The notes under the pieces are model-generated. The model had not been told where the DNA came from, ran no database searches, and saw only the letters and a program-made list of their open reading frames with translations. Position numbers and translations under genes: made by a program. Below, piece by piece: positions 8,402-15,946 of a stretch of DNA of 30,473 nt (positions are counted from its first letter, which is position 1; every line of letters starts with the position of its first letter). This DNA is from Verrucomicrobiota bacterium (lineage in GTDB: Bacteria > Verrucomicrobiota > Verrucomicrobiia > Opitutales > Opitutaceae): assembly GCA_023430565.1 (NCBI GenBank), contig JAEZAD010000123.1:1-30473 (forward strand), given 5' to 3'.

Positions 8402-9757
8402 ATGAGCGACGAGTCCACGCCTCAACCGCTGCGCCTCAAGCCGCGCGCGAAGCCCGACTCGGCGGAGAACCCGCCCGACCCCGCGGCGCCCCCTTCACCC
8501 CCGACATCGCCCGCCACCCCGACGGCCGACACGCCTTCGACCCGACTCCGGCTTAAACCGAAACTTTCGACCGACCCCCTCCCCGCCGCCGAAACTCCGC
8601 CCGCCGCACCCATCGCGCCCCCGCCGTCACCGCCCTCCGCAAGCGAACCGCCGCCGCCGCCCCCCATTCGCCTGAGGCCGCGCATCGGCACCGAACCCTC
8701 GCCCGCCGCCCCCACGATCCCCTCAGCGCCACCGCCCGCGCCTGCGCCGATCGAATCCATTCCACCCCCGCCCGCGCCGCCTCCGCCGCCAACGATTTCG
8801 TCCGAGCCCTCACCCGCGTCCGGCGAGTCGCCGAAGTTTAAACTCAAGCTCAAGCCCATCGCTCCCGGCGACCCCGCCGCTGCCGCGCCCATCGATCTTC
8901 CCTCCGCGCCGCCTCCTCCGCCGCCGCCCGCTGCCGTGCCACCCGGCGCGCTTCCCGCCGCGCCGAAGTCCGGTTCGCCTCCGCCCTTCCCTCTCGTCGC
9001 CAATCCCGCCGCTCCGCCGCCCGCCCGCAAATTCCCGCCTCCCCCCGCCGCCGCCATCCCCCACGTGCGCGCACCCGTCGGCCCGGCCAGCGAGGACTCG
9101 CTGCCGCCCCGCCCCCAGGCTCGTCGCAAAACCTCCCGGCCCGCTCTCCTCGCCGCTCTCCTCGCGATCGTCCTGCTCGCCGCCGGCGCCACCTATTTCT
9201 TTGTTCTGCGCGAAGAGCCGCCGCCCGAACCGCCCGTCGCCGTCGCCAAACGCCCCCCGGCCAAAGCCGACACACCCTCCGAAACCCTCAACAAGATCGC
9301 CGCCATCCCCGGCCAGGCGATCGCCAAGGCCCAGGACGTGATCGCCGCCCGCCGCGCCAACGAACAGGATCGCGTCGACGCCATCGTCGAAGGCGAAGAT
9401 CCGCCTGACGCCCGCGCCCTCGCCACACCGCCGCCTTCGACCTTCACCCCCGCCAACAACCCGGCCCCCATCACCGCGACCTCGCAACTCGCCCCCGGCG
9501 TCACCGCCACCACCAGCGCGTCCACCACCGCCGCCGCCGCAGACGCCAGCCCCGCTTTCCGCAGCTGGGTCGCCAACGCCCGCATCAACGGCGTCTTCCA
9601 AGGCAACCCCGCCCGCGCCCTCATCAACGGCCGCACCTTCCGCGCCGGCCAGACCCTCGACGCCGAACTCGGCATCGTCTTCGTCGGCCTGACCGACGAC
9701 GCCAAGTCCATCGTCTTCCGCGACACCTCCGGCGCCACCGTCACCCGCCGCTTCTGA
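8402..9757 (+). CDS. Proline-rich single-pass membrane protein with repeated LRLKPR motif
   Basis: A 451-residue protein of unknown function. Residues 1-245 are proline/alanine-rich and probably disordered, but they carry four copies of a short basic motif: LRLKPR at 10-15, LRLKPK at 49-54, IRLRPR at 89-94 and LKLKPI at 148-153. Residues 248-268 form one membrane helix, preceded by basic residues (RRKTSR), which places the long N-terminal part in the cytoplasm. Residues 270-380 are again low-complexity; 385-451 form a compact domain (SWVANARINGVFQGNPARA, INGRTFRAGQ, LGIVFVGL, VFRDTSGATV) that looks like a small beta-rich domain and is distantly reminiscent of the GspB C-terminal domain. The motif copies may be docking sites; that is inference. 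Confidence 0.75.
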   Translation: MSDESTPQPLRLKPRAKPDSAENPPDPAAPPSPPTSPATPTADTPSTRLRLKPKLSTDPLPAAETPPAAPIAPPPSPPSASEPPPPPPIRLRPRIGTEPSPAAPTIPSAPPPAPAPIESIPPPPAPPPPPTISSEPSPASGESPKFKLKLKPIAPGDPAAAAPIDLPSAPPPPPPPAAVPPGALPAAPKSGSPPPFPLVANPAAPPPARKFPPPPAAAIPHVRAPVGPASEDSLPPRPQARRKTSRPALLAALLAIVLLAAGATYFFVLREEPPPEPPVAVAKRPPAKADTPSETLNKIAAIPGQAIAKAQDVIAARRANEQDRVDAIVEGEDPPDARALATPPPSTFTPANNPAPITATSQLAPGVTATTSASTTAAAADASPAFRSWVANARINGVFQGNPARALINGRTFRAGQTLDAELGIVFVGLTDDAKSIVFRDTSGATVTRRF

Positions 9758-9821
9758 TCCGCAGCGGAAACGCGTGCGCGTTCGCCTCTCCCTTCCGCGT
9801 TCACGCCCGCCGGCCACCGCC

Positions 9822-10499
9822 TCACGGCCGCGCCACCGCGTCCCGTAGCGCCCGCATCACCTCCGGCTCGGTCACCACCCCGAGCACGCCGTTCACGATG
9901 AACTGCACGCCGATGCAGAGGAGCAAAAACCCCATCATCTTCGACAACGCGCTCATCCCATTCACGCCGATCACGCGCACCACGCCCTCCGACAACCGCA
10001 GCGTCACATACGTGATCACCGACACCGCCACGATCCCCAGCACGATCGCGATGTAGTCGAGCCAGGTGCCCGCCAGCGAAGCCAGCCCGATCGTCACCGC
10101 GATCGACCCCGGCCCGCTCAACATCGGCATCGCCAGCGGCGAAAACGACACATCGCGCTTCGCCCGCGCCTCCGCATTCGCGTTCTCATCCCCGCCCGTC
10201 GCCGGCGCGCCCATCACCAGCCGCGTTCCGATCGCCGCCACCATCAACCCGCCCGCGATCCGCAGCCCTGGAATCGAAATCCCGAAAAAATTCATGATGA
10301 ACGTCCCTCCCACCAGAAAGCTCACCAGAATCGCCACCATGTAAAAACACGCCATGCGCAGCTGCTGCAGCCGCCGCGCCGGCGCGTCACCTTCCGTGAT
10401 CGCCAGAAACGTCGGCGCCGACGCCGGCGGATTGATCACCGGCAACAGCGCAATGATCGTCCCCAGGACCAACTCCAGAAATCGTGCAGCAGTGAGCAT
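9822..10499 (-). CDS. MarC-family integral membrane protein
   Basis: A 225-residue protein with six hydrophobic helices typical of the MarC/UPF0056 family: the N-terminal ALLPVINPPASAPTFLAIT segment, a central FFGISIPGLRIAGGLMVA helix, LAMPMLSGPGSIAVTIGLAS, and a final helix ending GVQFIVNGV. The family's biochemical role is unsettled; the old link to multiple antibiotic resistance was not confirmed. The start at 10499 is the first Met of the first helix. A purine-rich hexamer repeat lies just upstream and could include the ribosome-binding region. The gene is convergent with the proline-rich protein gene (64-bp gap) and follows dusB by 61 bp on the same strand. Confidence 0.87.
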   Translation of the reverse strand: MLTAARFLELVLGTIIALLPVINPPASAPTFLAITEGDAPARRLQQLRMACFYMVAILVSFLVGGTFIMNFFGISIPGLRIAGGLMVAAIGTRLVMGAPATGGDENANAEARAKRDVSFSPLAMPMLSGPGSIAVTIGLASLAGTWLDYIAIVLGIVAVSVITYVTLRLSEGVVRVIGVNGMSALSKMMGFLLLCIGVQFIVNGVLGVVTEPEVMRALRDAVARP

Positions 10500-10508
10500 G
10501 GAAAATCG

Positions 10509-10532
10509 TTCTCTTTCTCGTTCTCGTTCTCG
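10509..10532. repeat. TTCTCG hexamer tandem repeat upstream of the MarC gene
   Basis: Four hexamers: TTCTCT then three TTCTCG copies. On the minus strand they read as a GAGAA-rich purine tract 10-33 bases before the MarC-family ATG, where it could bind the 16S rRNA tail weakly or vary by slippage. Confidence 0.55.
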
Positions 10533-10560
10533 CCCCGTTCGCTTCGTCGCCTTCCCGCCG

Positions 10561-11673
10561 CTACCAAACCTCCACCGGCCCCTTCGGCACTGGAATCGCC
10601 TCCCGCTCGAGCGCGTCCCGCTCACCCTCCGGCCGCATGAACGTCGCCACCATCGGCGGCGGCGCGAACTTCGCCAACAACTCCCCGCGTTCGTCGCAAA
10701 ACGCCGCCCGCCACGCCCCATACTCCGCCAGCGCCGCCTCGAAATCCGCGCGCGACTTGATCGTGATGATCCGCTGCTTGAACACCTTCGCCGGCCCAAA
10801 CCGCTTCGCATACCACGGCGCCACCTTGCGAAAGAGCCGCGCGCCATGCTCCTCGCCGTAAAATTCGATATACCGCTCGAAGTGCCGCCGCATCACGCGC
10901 ACCCGCTCCGCGAAATCCGGCTCCGGCCACAACTCCCCCGTTCGTAGAAAATGGTCCGTCCGGCGAAAAATCCACGGATCGTAAAACGCCCCGCGCCCGA
11001 TGCTCACGCCCGCGCAGCCCGTGTGCTCCAGCATGTGCTTCGCCGCCTCCGGCGTCGTCACGTCGCCGTTGCCGATCACCGGAATTGACCGCACCGCCGT
11101 CACCACGGAACGGATACCCGCCAGGTTCACCGTCCCTGCAAACCCCTGCGCCCGCGTCCGCCCATGCACGAACACCGCCGCGACGCCCGCCTCCTCCAGC
11201 ACGCGCGCCAGCTCCGGCGCCGTCAGATTCTCCTCGTCCCAGCCGAGCCGCATCTTCGCCGTCACCGGGATCTTCACCGCCTCCACCATCCCTCGCACCA
11301 GCTCCGCCGTGCGCCCGAGCTCCGTCATCATCGCCGAGCCGCCGCCGATCTTCACCACCTTCCGCACCGGACAACCCATGTTGATGTCCACCGATTGCGC
11401 TCCCCGATCCTCGCACCTCCGCGCCGCCTCGCGCATCTCGGCCGCCACGCTCCCGAAAAGCTGAATCGCCAGCGGCCGGTCCTCCGCACAGCTCGCCACC
11501 AGCTTCAACGCCGTCGCGTTGCCCTCCAGCAGCGACCGCGCGTTCACCAGGTCCGTCGTCGCCCATCCCAGCCCGCCGAGCTCCCGCAGGGTCAGCCGAA
11601 AGGGCAGGTTCGTGTAGCCCGCCAATGGCGAGAGAAAAAGATTCGACGACAACTCGTGCGATCCGATGCGCAT
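10561..11673 (-). CDS. dusB: tRNA-dihydrouridine synthase, DusB type
   Basis: A 370-residue flavoenzyme that reduces uridine to dihydrouridine in the tRNA D-loop using FMN and NADPH. The FMN-binding TIM barrel opens with LFLSPLAGYTNLPFR (12-26); the catalytic cysteine is Cys101 in VDINMGCPVRKV; later barrel strands are visible in PVTAKMRLGW, VHGRTRAQGF, PVIGNGDV and GVSIGRGAFYDPW. The NMGCP segment and its surroundings match DusB better than DusA or DusC. The C-terminal helical part is about 40 residues longer than in many DusB proteins. ATG at 11673 leads straight into the first strand; the extra upstream codons lack homology. Confidence 0.92.
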   Translation of the reverse strand: MRIGSHELSSNLFLSPLAGYTNLPFRLTLRELGGLGWATTDLVNARSLLEGNATALKLVASCAEDRPLAIQLFGSVAAEMREAARRCEDRGAQSVDINMGCPVRKVVKIGGGSAMMTELGRTAELVRGMVEAVKIPVTAKMRLGWDEENLTAPELARVLEEAGVAAVFVHGRTRAQGFAGTVNLAGIRSVVTAVRSIPVIGNGDVTTPEAAKHMLEHTGCAGVSIGRGAFYDPWIFRRTDHFLRTGELWPEPDFAERVRVMRRHFERYIEFYGEEHGARLFRKVAPWYAKRFGPAKVFKQRIITIKSRADFEAALAEYGAWRAAFCDERGELLAKFAPPPMVATFMRPEGERDALEREAIPVPKGPVEVW

Positions 11674-11816
11674 GCTCGCCTCCACCCTGCCACCCCGTTC
11701 CACAACCTCAAGCCGTCACCCTCCCGCCCCGTGAATCCGGGCCCGGCAATACACCCCACGCGCGCGTAAAATACTCGCGAATCGACCCGTTGCACTCGAT
11801 CCAACGTCCGCTCGCA

Positions 11817-11822
11817 TTGACA
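11817..11822 (+). promoter_or_regulatory. Possible -35 box (TTGACA) in the dusB/receiver gap
   Basis: The 252-bp gap between divergent dusB and the receiver gene contains a perfect TTGACA, 104 bp before the receiver ATG. The hexamer 17 bp further on (ACCTCT) is a poor -10, so this is only a candidate. I see no RNA gene or other conserved element in the rest of the gap. Confidence 0.25.
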
Positions 11823-11925
11823 GTGTCGCGTTACCCCACACCTCTCGCGATCGCACTGCGGCACCCGACGTTTCCAGCGCGCCCACGAGCCGGTCTTTGC
11901 AGATCATCCCATCCTTTTCCGATCA

Positions 11926-12378
11926 ATGAGCGCGCTGAAACGCATTCTCCTCGCCGAAGACAGTCCCCAGGACGTCGAGATGACCCTCGCCGCCCTCTCC
12001 GAACACAAGCTCGTCAACGAGATCGTCGTCGTGAACGACGGCGAGCAGGCGCTCGACTACCTCTACTGCCGCGGCCGTTACGCCACCCGCGTTCCCGGCA
12101 ATCCCGTGCTCGTCCTCCTCGACCTCAAGATGCCCAAAGTCGACGGGCTCGAGGTTCTCCGCTCCATCAAGGAAGACGACACCCTCCGCACCACCCCCGT
12201 CGTGATGCTCACGTCCTCCCGCGAGGAGCAGGACATCGTTCGCAGCTACCGGCTCGGCATCAACGCCTACGTCGTCAAGCCCGTCGATTTCCACTCCTTC
12301 ATCGAGGCCGTGAAACACCTCGGCACGTTCTGGGCCATCCACAACGAGCCTCCTCCGCAAGTCACCGCCGCTCGCTAG
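11926..12378 (+). CDS. Single-domain response regulator (Rcp1-like receiver)
   Basis: A 150-residue stand-alone receiver domain. The acidic pocket is at Glu11-Asp12, the phospho-acceptor is Asp66 in LVLLDLKMP, the switch Thr is Thr96 in VVMLTSS and the conserved Lys is Lys118 in VVKPVDF. The SPQDVEM and LDYLYCRGRY segments are typical of the Rcp1/CheY-like subfamily that partners phytochrome-like and PAS-containing hybrid kinases and has no output domain. It lies 29 bp upstream of the hybrid kinase gene on the same strand, so the two probably form a phosphorelay pair. Confidence 0.92.
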   Translation: MSALKRILLAEDSPQDVEMTLAALSEHKLVNEIVVVNDGEQALDYLYCRGRYATRVPGNPVLVLLDLKMPKVDGLEVLRSIKEDDTLRTTPVVMLTSSREEQDIVRSYRLGINAYVVKPVDFHSFIEAVKHLGTFWAIHNEPPPQVTAAR

Positions 12379-12407
12379 CCTTTCCCGCATTCGGAGCCCG
12401 CCGCCCC

Positions 12408-14678
12408 ATGCGCGTCCTACACCTCGAAGATTCTCCGCCGGATGCCGAGCTCGTCGCCGCCCGGCTCTCCGCCGACTGGCCCCAGTGCGAGATCGAACAC
12501 GCCGCCTCCCGCGAGCAATACGAGGCCGCGCTCTCCCGCGCCGATTACGACCTCATCCTCTGCGACTACACCCTGCACGGCTACGATGGCCTCTCCGCCC
12601 TCGAACTCGCCCGCAAACGCCGTCCGCAAACCCCGTTCATTTTCCTCTCCGGCACCATCGGCGAAGAACGCGCCATCGATGCCCTCCAGCGCGGCGCCAC
12701 GGACTACGTCATCAAGGACCGCCCCTCTCGTCTCATCCCCGCCATCCGCCAGGCCCTCGCCCGTGCCGGCGAGGAAAAGCGCCACCGCCAGACCCAGGAA
12801 GCCCTCCGCGAAAACCGCGAACGCTTCCGCCAGATCGCCGAAAACGTCGCCGACCTCATCGTCATGCTCGATCGGTCCGGCCATTGCCTGTATCACAATC
12901 CCGCCTACGCCGAAGCCGTCGGCCGCAGCCATACCGAACATTGCGAGGACGTCTTCGCCGACGCTCATCCCGACGACCGGCACGCCCTCCGCCGCGCCTT
13001 CGCCGAAACCCTCCGCACCGGCCGCCACCCGCGCGTCGAATTCCGCCTCCGCCGCACCGACGGCGCCATCCGCCACCTCGAGGCCCAACACACCGTGGTG
13101 CGCGACGCCGGCGGCGCCGTCAGCCAGGTGATCGTCGTCGCCCGCGACGTCACCGAACGCCGCGCCGCCCAGGAACGCATCGAACGCCAGGCCGAGCTCC
13201 TCGACCGCGCGCAGGACGCGATCCTCATGCGCGACATGCACGACCGGATCACCTATTGGAATCGCAGCGCCGCCCGCATCTACGGCTGGAGCGCCGACGA
13301 AGCGCACGGCCGCGAAGTCACCGCCCTGTGGAACGAAGACCCCGCCCAGGTCGAAACCGCCCGCCGCGCCACCCTCCTCCACGGCGAATGGATGGGCGAG
13401 ATCCCCCAGCGCTCCCGCACCGGCGCCGAGCTCGTCATGCAAAGCCGCTGGTCCCTCGTGCACGACAAGAACGGCGAACCCGCCGGCTTCCTCGTCATCA
13501 ACACCGACATCGCCGAAAAGAAACGCCTCGAGGCCCAGTTCCTCCGCGTCCAACGCGCCGAAAGCATCGGCCTCCTCGCCGGCGGCGTCGCGCACGACAT
13601 CAACAACGTCCTCGTTCCCATCCTCAGCGCCACCGAGATGCTCGAGCCGATCGTCTCCGATCCCGACGGCCGCCAGTTCCTCGACTCCGTCCGCTCCAGC
13701 GCCCAGCACGGCGCCGCCCTCGTCCGCCAGCTCCTCGCATTCTCCCGCGGCGCCGTCGGCCAGCAAAGCGAGATCTCCCTTCCCCCATTCCTCGACGACT
13801 TCATCCGCTTCGTCACCCAGATGTTCCCGCGCTCGATCGCGGTCACCCAAAACGTCGCCCCCGACCTCCGGCCCATCCGCGGCGACGCCGTCCAGCTCAA
13901 GCAGGTTCTCGTCAACCTCTGCCTCAACGCCCGCGACGCCATGCCCGACGGCGGCCACATCGAGATCCTCGCGCGCAATCACACCGTCGGCGAAACCGAG
14001 GCCGCCGCCCTGCGCGAAATCAACCCCGGCCCCTTCGTCGAAATCATGGTCGCCGACAACGGCGCCGGCATGCCCCCCTCCGTGCTCGAACGCATTTTCG
14101 ATCCGTTCTTCACCACCAAGGGCATCGGCAAGGGCACCGGGCTTGGTCTCGCCGCCGTCCGCGGCATCGTCAAAGGCCACGAGGGCGTCATCACCGTCGA
14201 AAGCCAGCCCCGCCGCGGCACCCGCTTCCGTATCCTCCTTCCCGCTACACCCGCCGCCGTCGCCGAGCCGACAACGCCCGCCGCGAAAACGTCACCCGCC
14301 GGCGACGGACAACGCATTCTTCTCGTCGACGACGAAGACAGCGTCCGCGACATCCTCCAATCCCTGCTCACCGCCGCCGGCTACCGCGTCCTTCCCGCCT
14401 GCTCCGCGCATGACGCGATCACCACCTACCAGCAGCACGCCGCCGAAATCTCCCTCGTCCTCACCGATGTCATGATGCGCGACGGCGACGGCTTCTCCCT
14501 TGCCGCCGAACTGCGCAACTCCGAGCCCGACCTCCCGATTCTCGTCATGAGCGGCATGGCCGGCTCCGGCCAATACGACGAAAAAGCCCGCCAGCTTCGC
14601 GTGCCCTTGCTCGCCAAACCGATCACCCGCGCCGCCCTCACCGCCGCCGTCCAGGACGCCCTCCACGCGAAAGTGTAG
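12408..14678 (+). CDS. Hybrid sensor histidine kinase (REC-PAS-PAS-HisKA-HATPase-REC)
   Basis: A 756-residue soluble hybrid kinase. The N-terminal receiver (1-120) has Asp8, phospho-acceptor Asp53, Ser81 and Lys103. Two PAS domains follow at about 135-255 and 260-375, each ending in a PAC-like DVTE or DIAE motif. The dimerisation domain has the phospho-accepting His396 in GGVAHDINN. The ATPase domain shows the N box (NLCLNARDAMPDGG, 503-516), the G1 box (DNGAGMP, 550-556), FDPFFTTK and the G2 box GKGTGLGL (574-581). A second receiver (635-756) has Asp641/642, Asp687 and Lys737. There are no membrane helices, so the signal is cytoplasmic. Input is likely phosphorelay through the first receiver plus PAS sensing; output may be the receiver encoded upstream. 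Confidence 0.93.
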   Translation: MRVLHLEDSPPDAELVAARLSADWPQCEIEHAASREQYEAALSRADYDLILCDYTLHGYDGLSALELARKRRPQTPFIFLSGTIGEERAIDALQRGATDYVIKDRPSRLIPAIRQALARAGEEKRHRQTQEALRENRERFRQIAENVADLIVMLDRSGHCLYHNPAYAEAVGRSHTEHCEDVFADAHPDDRHALRRAFAETLRTGRHPRVEFRLRRTDGAIRHLEAQHTVVRDAGGAVSQVIVVARDVTERRAAQERIERQAELLDRAQDAILMRDMHDRITYWNRSAARIYGWSADEAHGREVTALWNEDPAQVETARRATLLHGEWMGEIPQRSRTGAELVMQSRWSLVHDKNGEPAGFLVINTDIAEKKRLEAQFLRVQRAESIGLLAGGVAHDINNVLVPILSATEMLEPIVSDPDGRQFLDSVRSSAQHGAALVRQLLAFSRGAVGQQSEISLPPFLDDFIRFVTQMFPRSIAVTQNVAPDLRPIRGDAVQLKQVLVNLCLNARDAMPDGGHIEILARNHTVGETEAAALREINPGPFVEIMVADNGAGMPPSVLERIFDPFFTTKGIGKGTGLGLAAVRGIVKGHEGVITVESQPRRGTRFRILLPATPAAVAEPTTPAAKTSPAGDGQRILLVDDEDSVRDILQSLLTAAGYRVLPACSAHDAITTYQQHAAEISLVLTDVMMRDGDGFSLAAELRNSEPDLPILVMSGMAGSGQYDEKARQLRVPLLAKPITRAALTAAVQDALHAKV

Positions 14679-14693
14679 TCCGCGCCTTCGCGC

Positions 14694-15857
14694 CTACCGC
14701 ACCGCCTCCACCGCGCGCTTCATCCGCGCCAGCGCCTCCCGCAGCGTCGCTCGCGTGCATCCGAAATTCAGGCGCACGTGCCGCCCCTTCGGCGACCCGA
14801 AGAAAGCCCCGTCGCTCAATCCCACCCCGTGCGCTTCGAAATGCGCCACCGGATCCTTCAATCCCAGCGCTGCCACGTTCATCCACGCCAGATACGTCGC
14901 CTCGATCGGCGCCTCGATCTCCACCCTCGGCAACTCGCGCTGCACAAACTCCACCAGCTCGTCGCGATTGCCCCGCAGATAAGCGATCAGCTCGCGCCGC
15001 CACGGCTCGCCGTCGCGATACGCCGCCTCGCATGCCGCGAAGCCGAGATTCGTCACCTCCGCCACGATCCCCGCGCACGCCCGCACAAACTTCGCCCGCA
15101 ACGTCGCATCCGGGATCACCGCCATCGACGTCCCCAATCCCGGCACATTGTAGGTCTTGCTCGGCGCCGTCAGCGTGATCGTCCGCTTCGCGATCTCCCC
15201 GCCCAGCGTGCCCGTGCAGATGTGCGCAAGCGCTGTATCCAGGATCAAATCACAGTGGATCTCGTCCGAGCACAGCACGAGATCGTGCCGCACGCAGAAC
15301 TCGCCCAAGCGCACCAATTCCTCCCGCCGCCACACCCGCGCGAGCGGGTTGTGCGGATTGCAGAGGTAAAACACCTTCGTCCGCGGCGTCACCGCCCGCT
15401 CCAGCGCCTCCCAGTCGATCGCCCACCGCCGCTCCCCGGCCTCGTAGGCAAAAGGCACCTGCACCGAATTCCGCCCGCTGTTCTTCGGCCCGCTCATGAA
15501 GGGCGGATACACCGGCGTCAGCGTGATGACCTCGTCCCCGGCCTCCGCAAACGCCTGCGCCGTCACGTTCAGCCCGACCACCAGCCCCGGCAGCCACACG
15601 ATCCAGCCCGGCTCGATCGTCCATCCGTGCCGCCGCTGAAACATCTCCACCACCGCGTCCACCGTCGCCTTCACCGGCCGCGCGTATCCAAAAATCCCAT
15701 GCTCCACCCGTCGGTGCAGCGCTTCCACGATTGGCGGCGCCACCGTGAAATCCATGTCGGCCACCCACATCGGCAGCACGTCGCGCCCGGCATACTTCTG
15801 CCACTTCTGCGAATCGGTGCCGGCCCGCTCCGGCGCATGATCGAAATCGAAGCTCAT
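14694..15857 (-). CDS. patB: PatB/MalY-type PLP-dependent C-S lyase (aminotransferase fold)
   Basis: A 387-residue fold-type I PLP enzyme. Recognisable parts are LPMWVADMDF (28-37), found at the start of the MalY/PatB group, the cofactor-binding TPVYPPF, NPHNPLARVW, the aspartate in CSDEIHCDL (Asp198) and the Schiff-base Lys234 in APSKTYNVPG. Members cleave cystathionine and related thioethers to give homocysteine or thiols, pyruvate and ammonia; some regulate transport genes. Substrate preference is not evident here. The gene is convergent with the hybrid kinase gene (15-bp gap) and lies 89 bp downstream of the cytochrome b fusion gene on the same strand. Confidence 0.9.
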   Translation of the reverse strand: MSFDFDHAPERAGTDSQKWQKYAGRDVLPMWVADMDFTVAPPIVEALHRRVEHGIFGYARPVKATVDAVVEMFQRRHGWTIEPGWIVWLPGLVVGLNVTAQAFAEAGDEVITLTPVYPPFMSGPKNSGRNSVQVPFAYEAGERRWAIDWEALERAVTPRTKVFYLCNPHNPLARVWRREELVRLGEFCVRHDLVLCSDEIHCDLILDTALAHICTGTLGGEIAKRTITLTAPSKTYNVPGLGTSMAVIPDATLRAKFVRACAGIVAEVTNLGFAACEAAYRDGEPWRRELIAYLRGNRDELVEFVQRELPRVEIEAPIEATYLAWMNVAALGLKDPVAHFEAHGVGLSDGAFFGSPKGRHVRLNFGCTRATLREALARMKRAVEAVR

Positions 15858-15946
15858 GAGCGGACCAGCCTGCCCGCCCCCCCCGCCCTCGCAACCAATC
15901 TCTGTTTATCCCCTCATCACCGCCGCTGCTTTGCAGCCCGCGACTG

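Noticed and set aside
8441..9100. Proline/alanine-rich stretch as a tandem DNA repeat
   Set aside because: The DNA lacks a regular period; the bias is at the amino-acid level, apart from the four basic motif copies reported separately.
15925..15937. GCTGC-TTT-GCAGC hairpin between the cytochrome b fusion and the C-S lyase gene as a terminator
   Set aside because: Too short and without a T run; recorded only as a weak structure.
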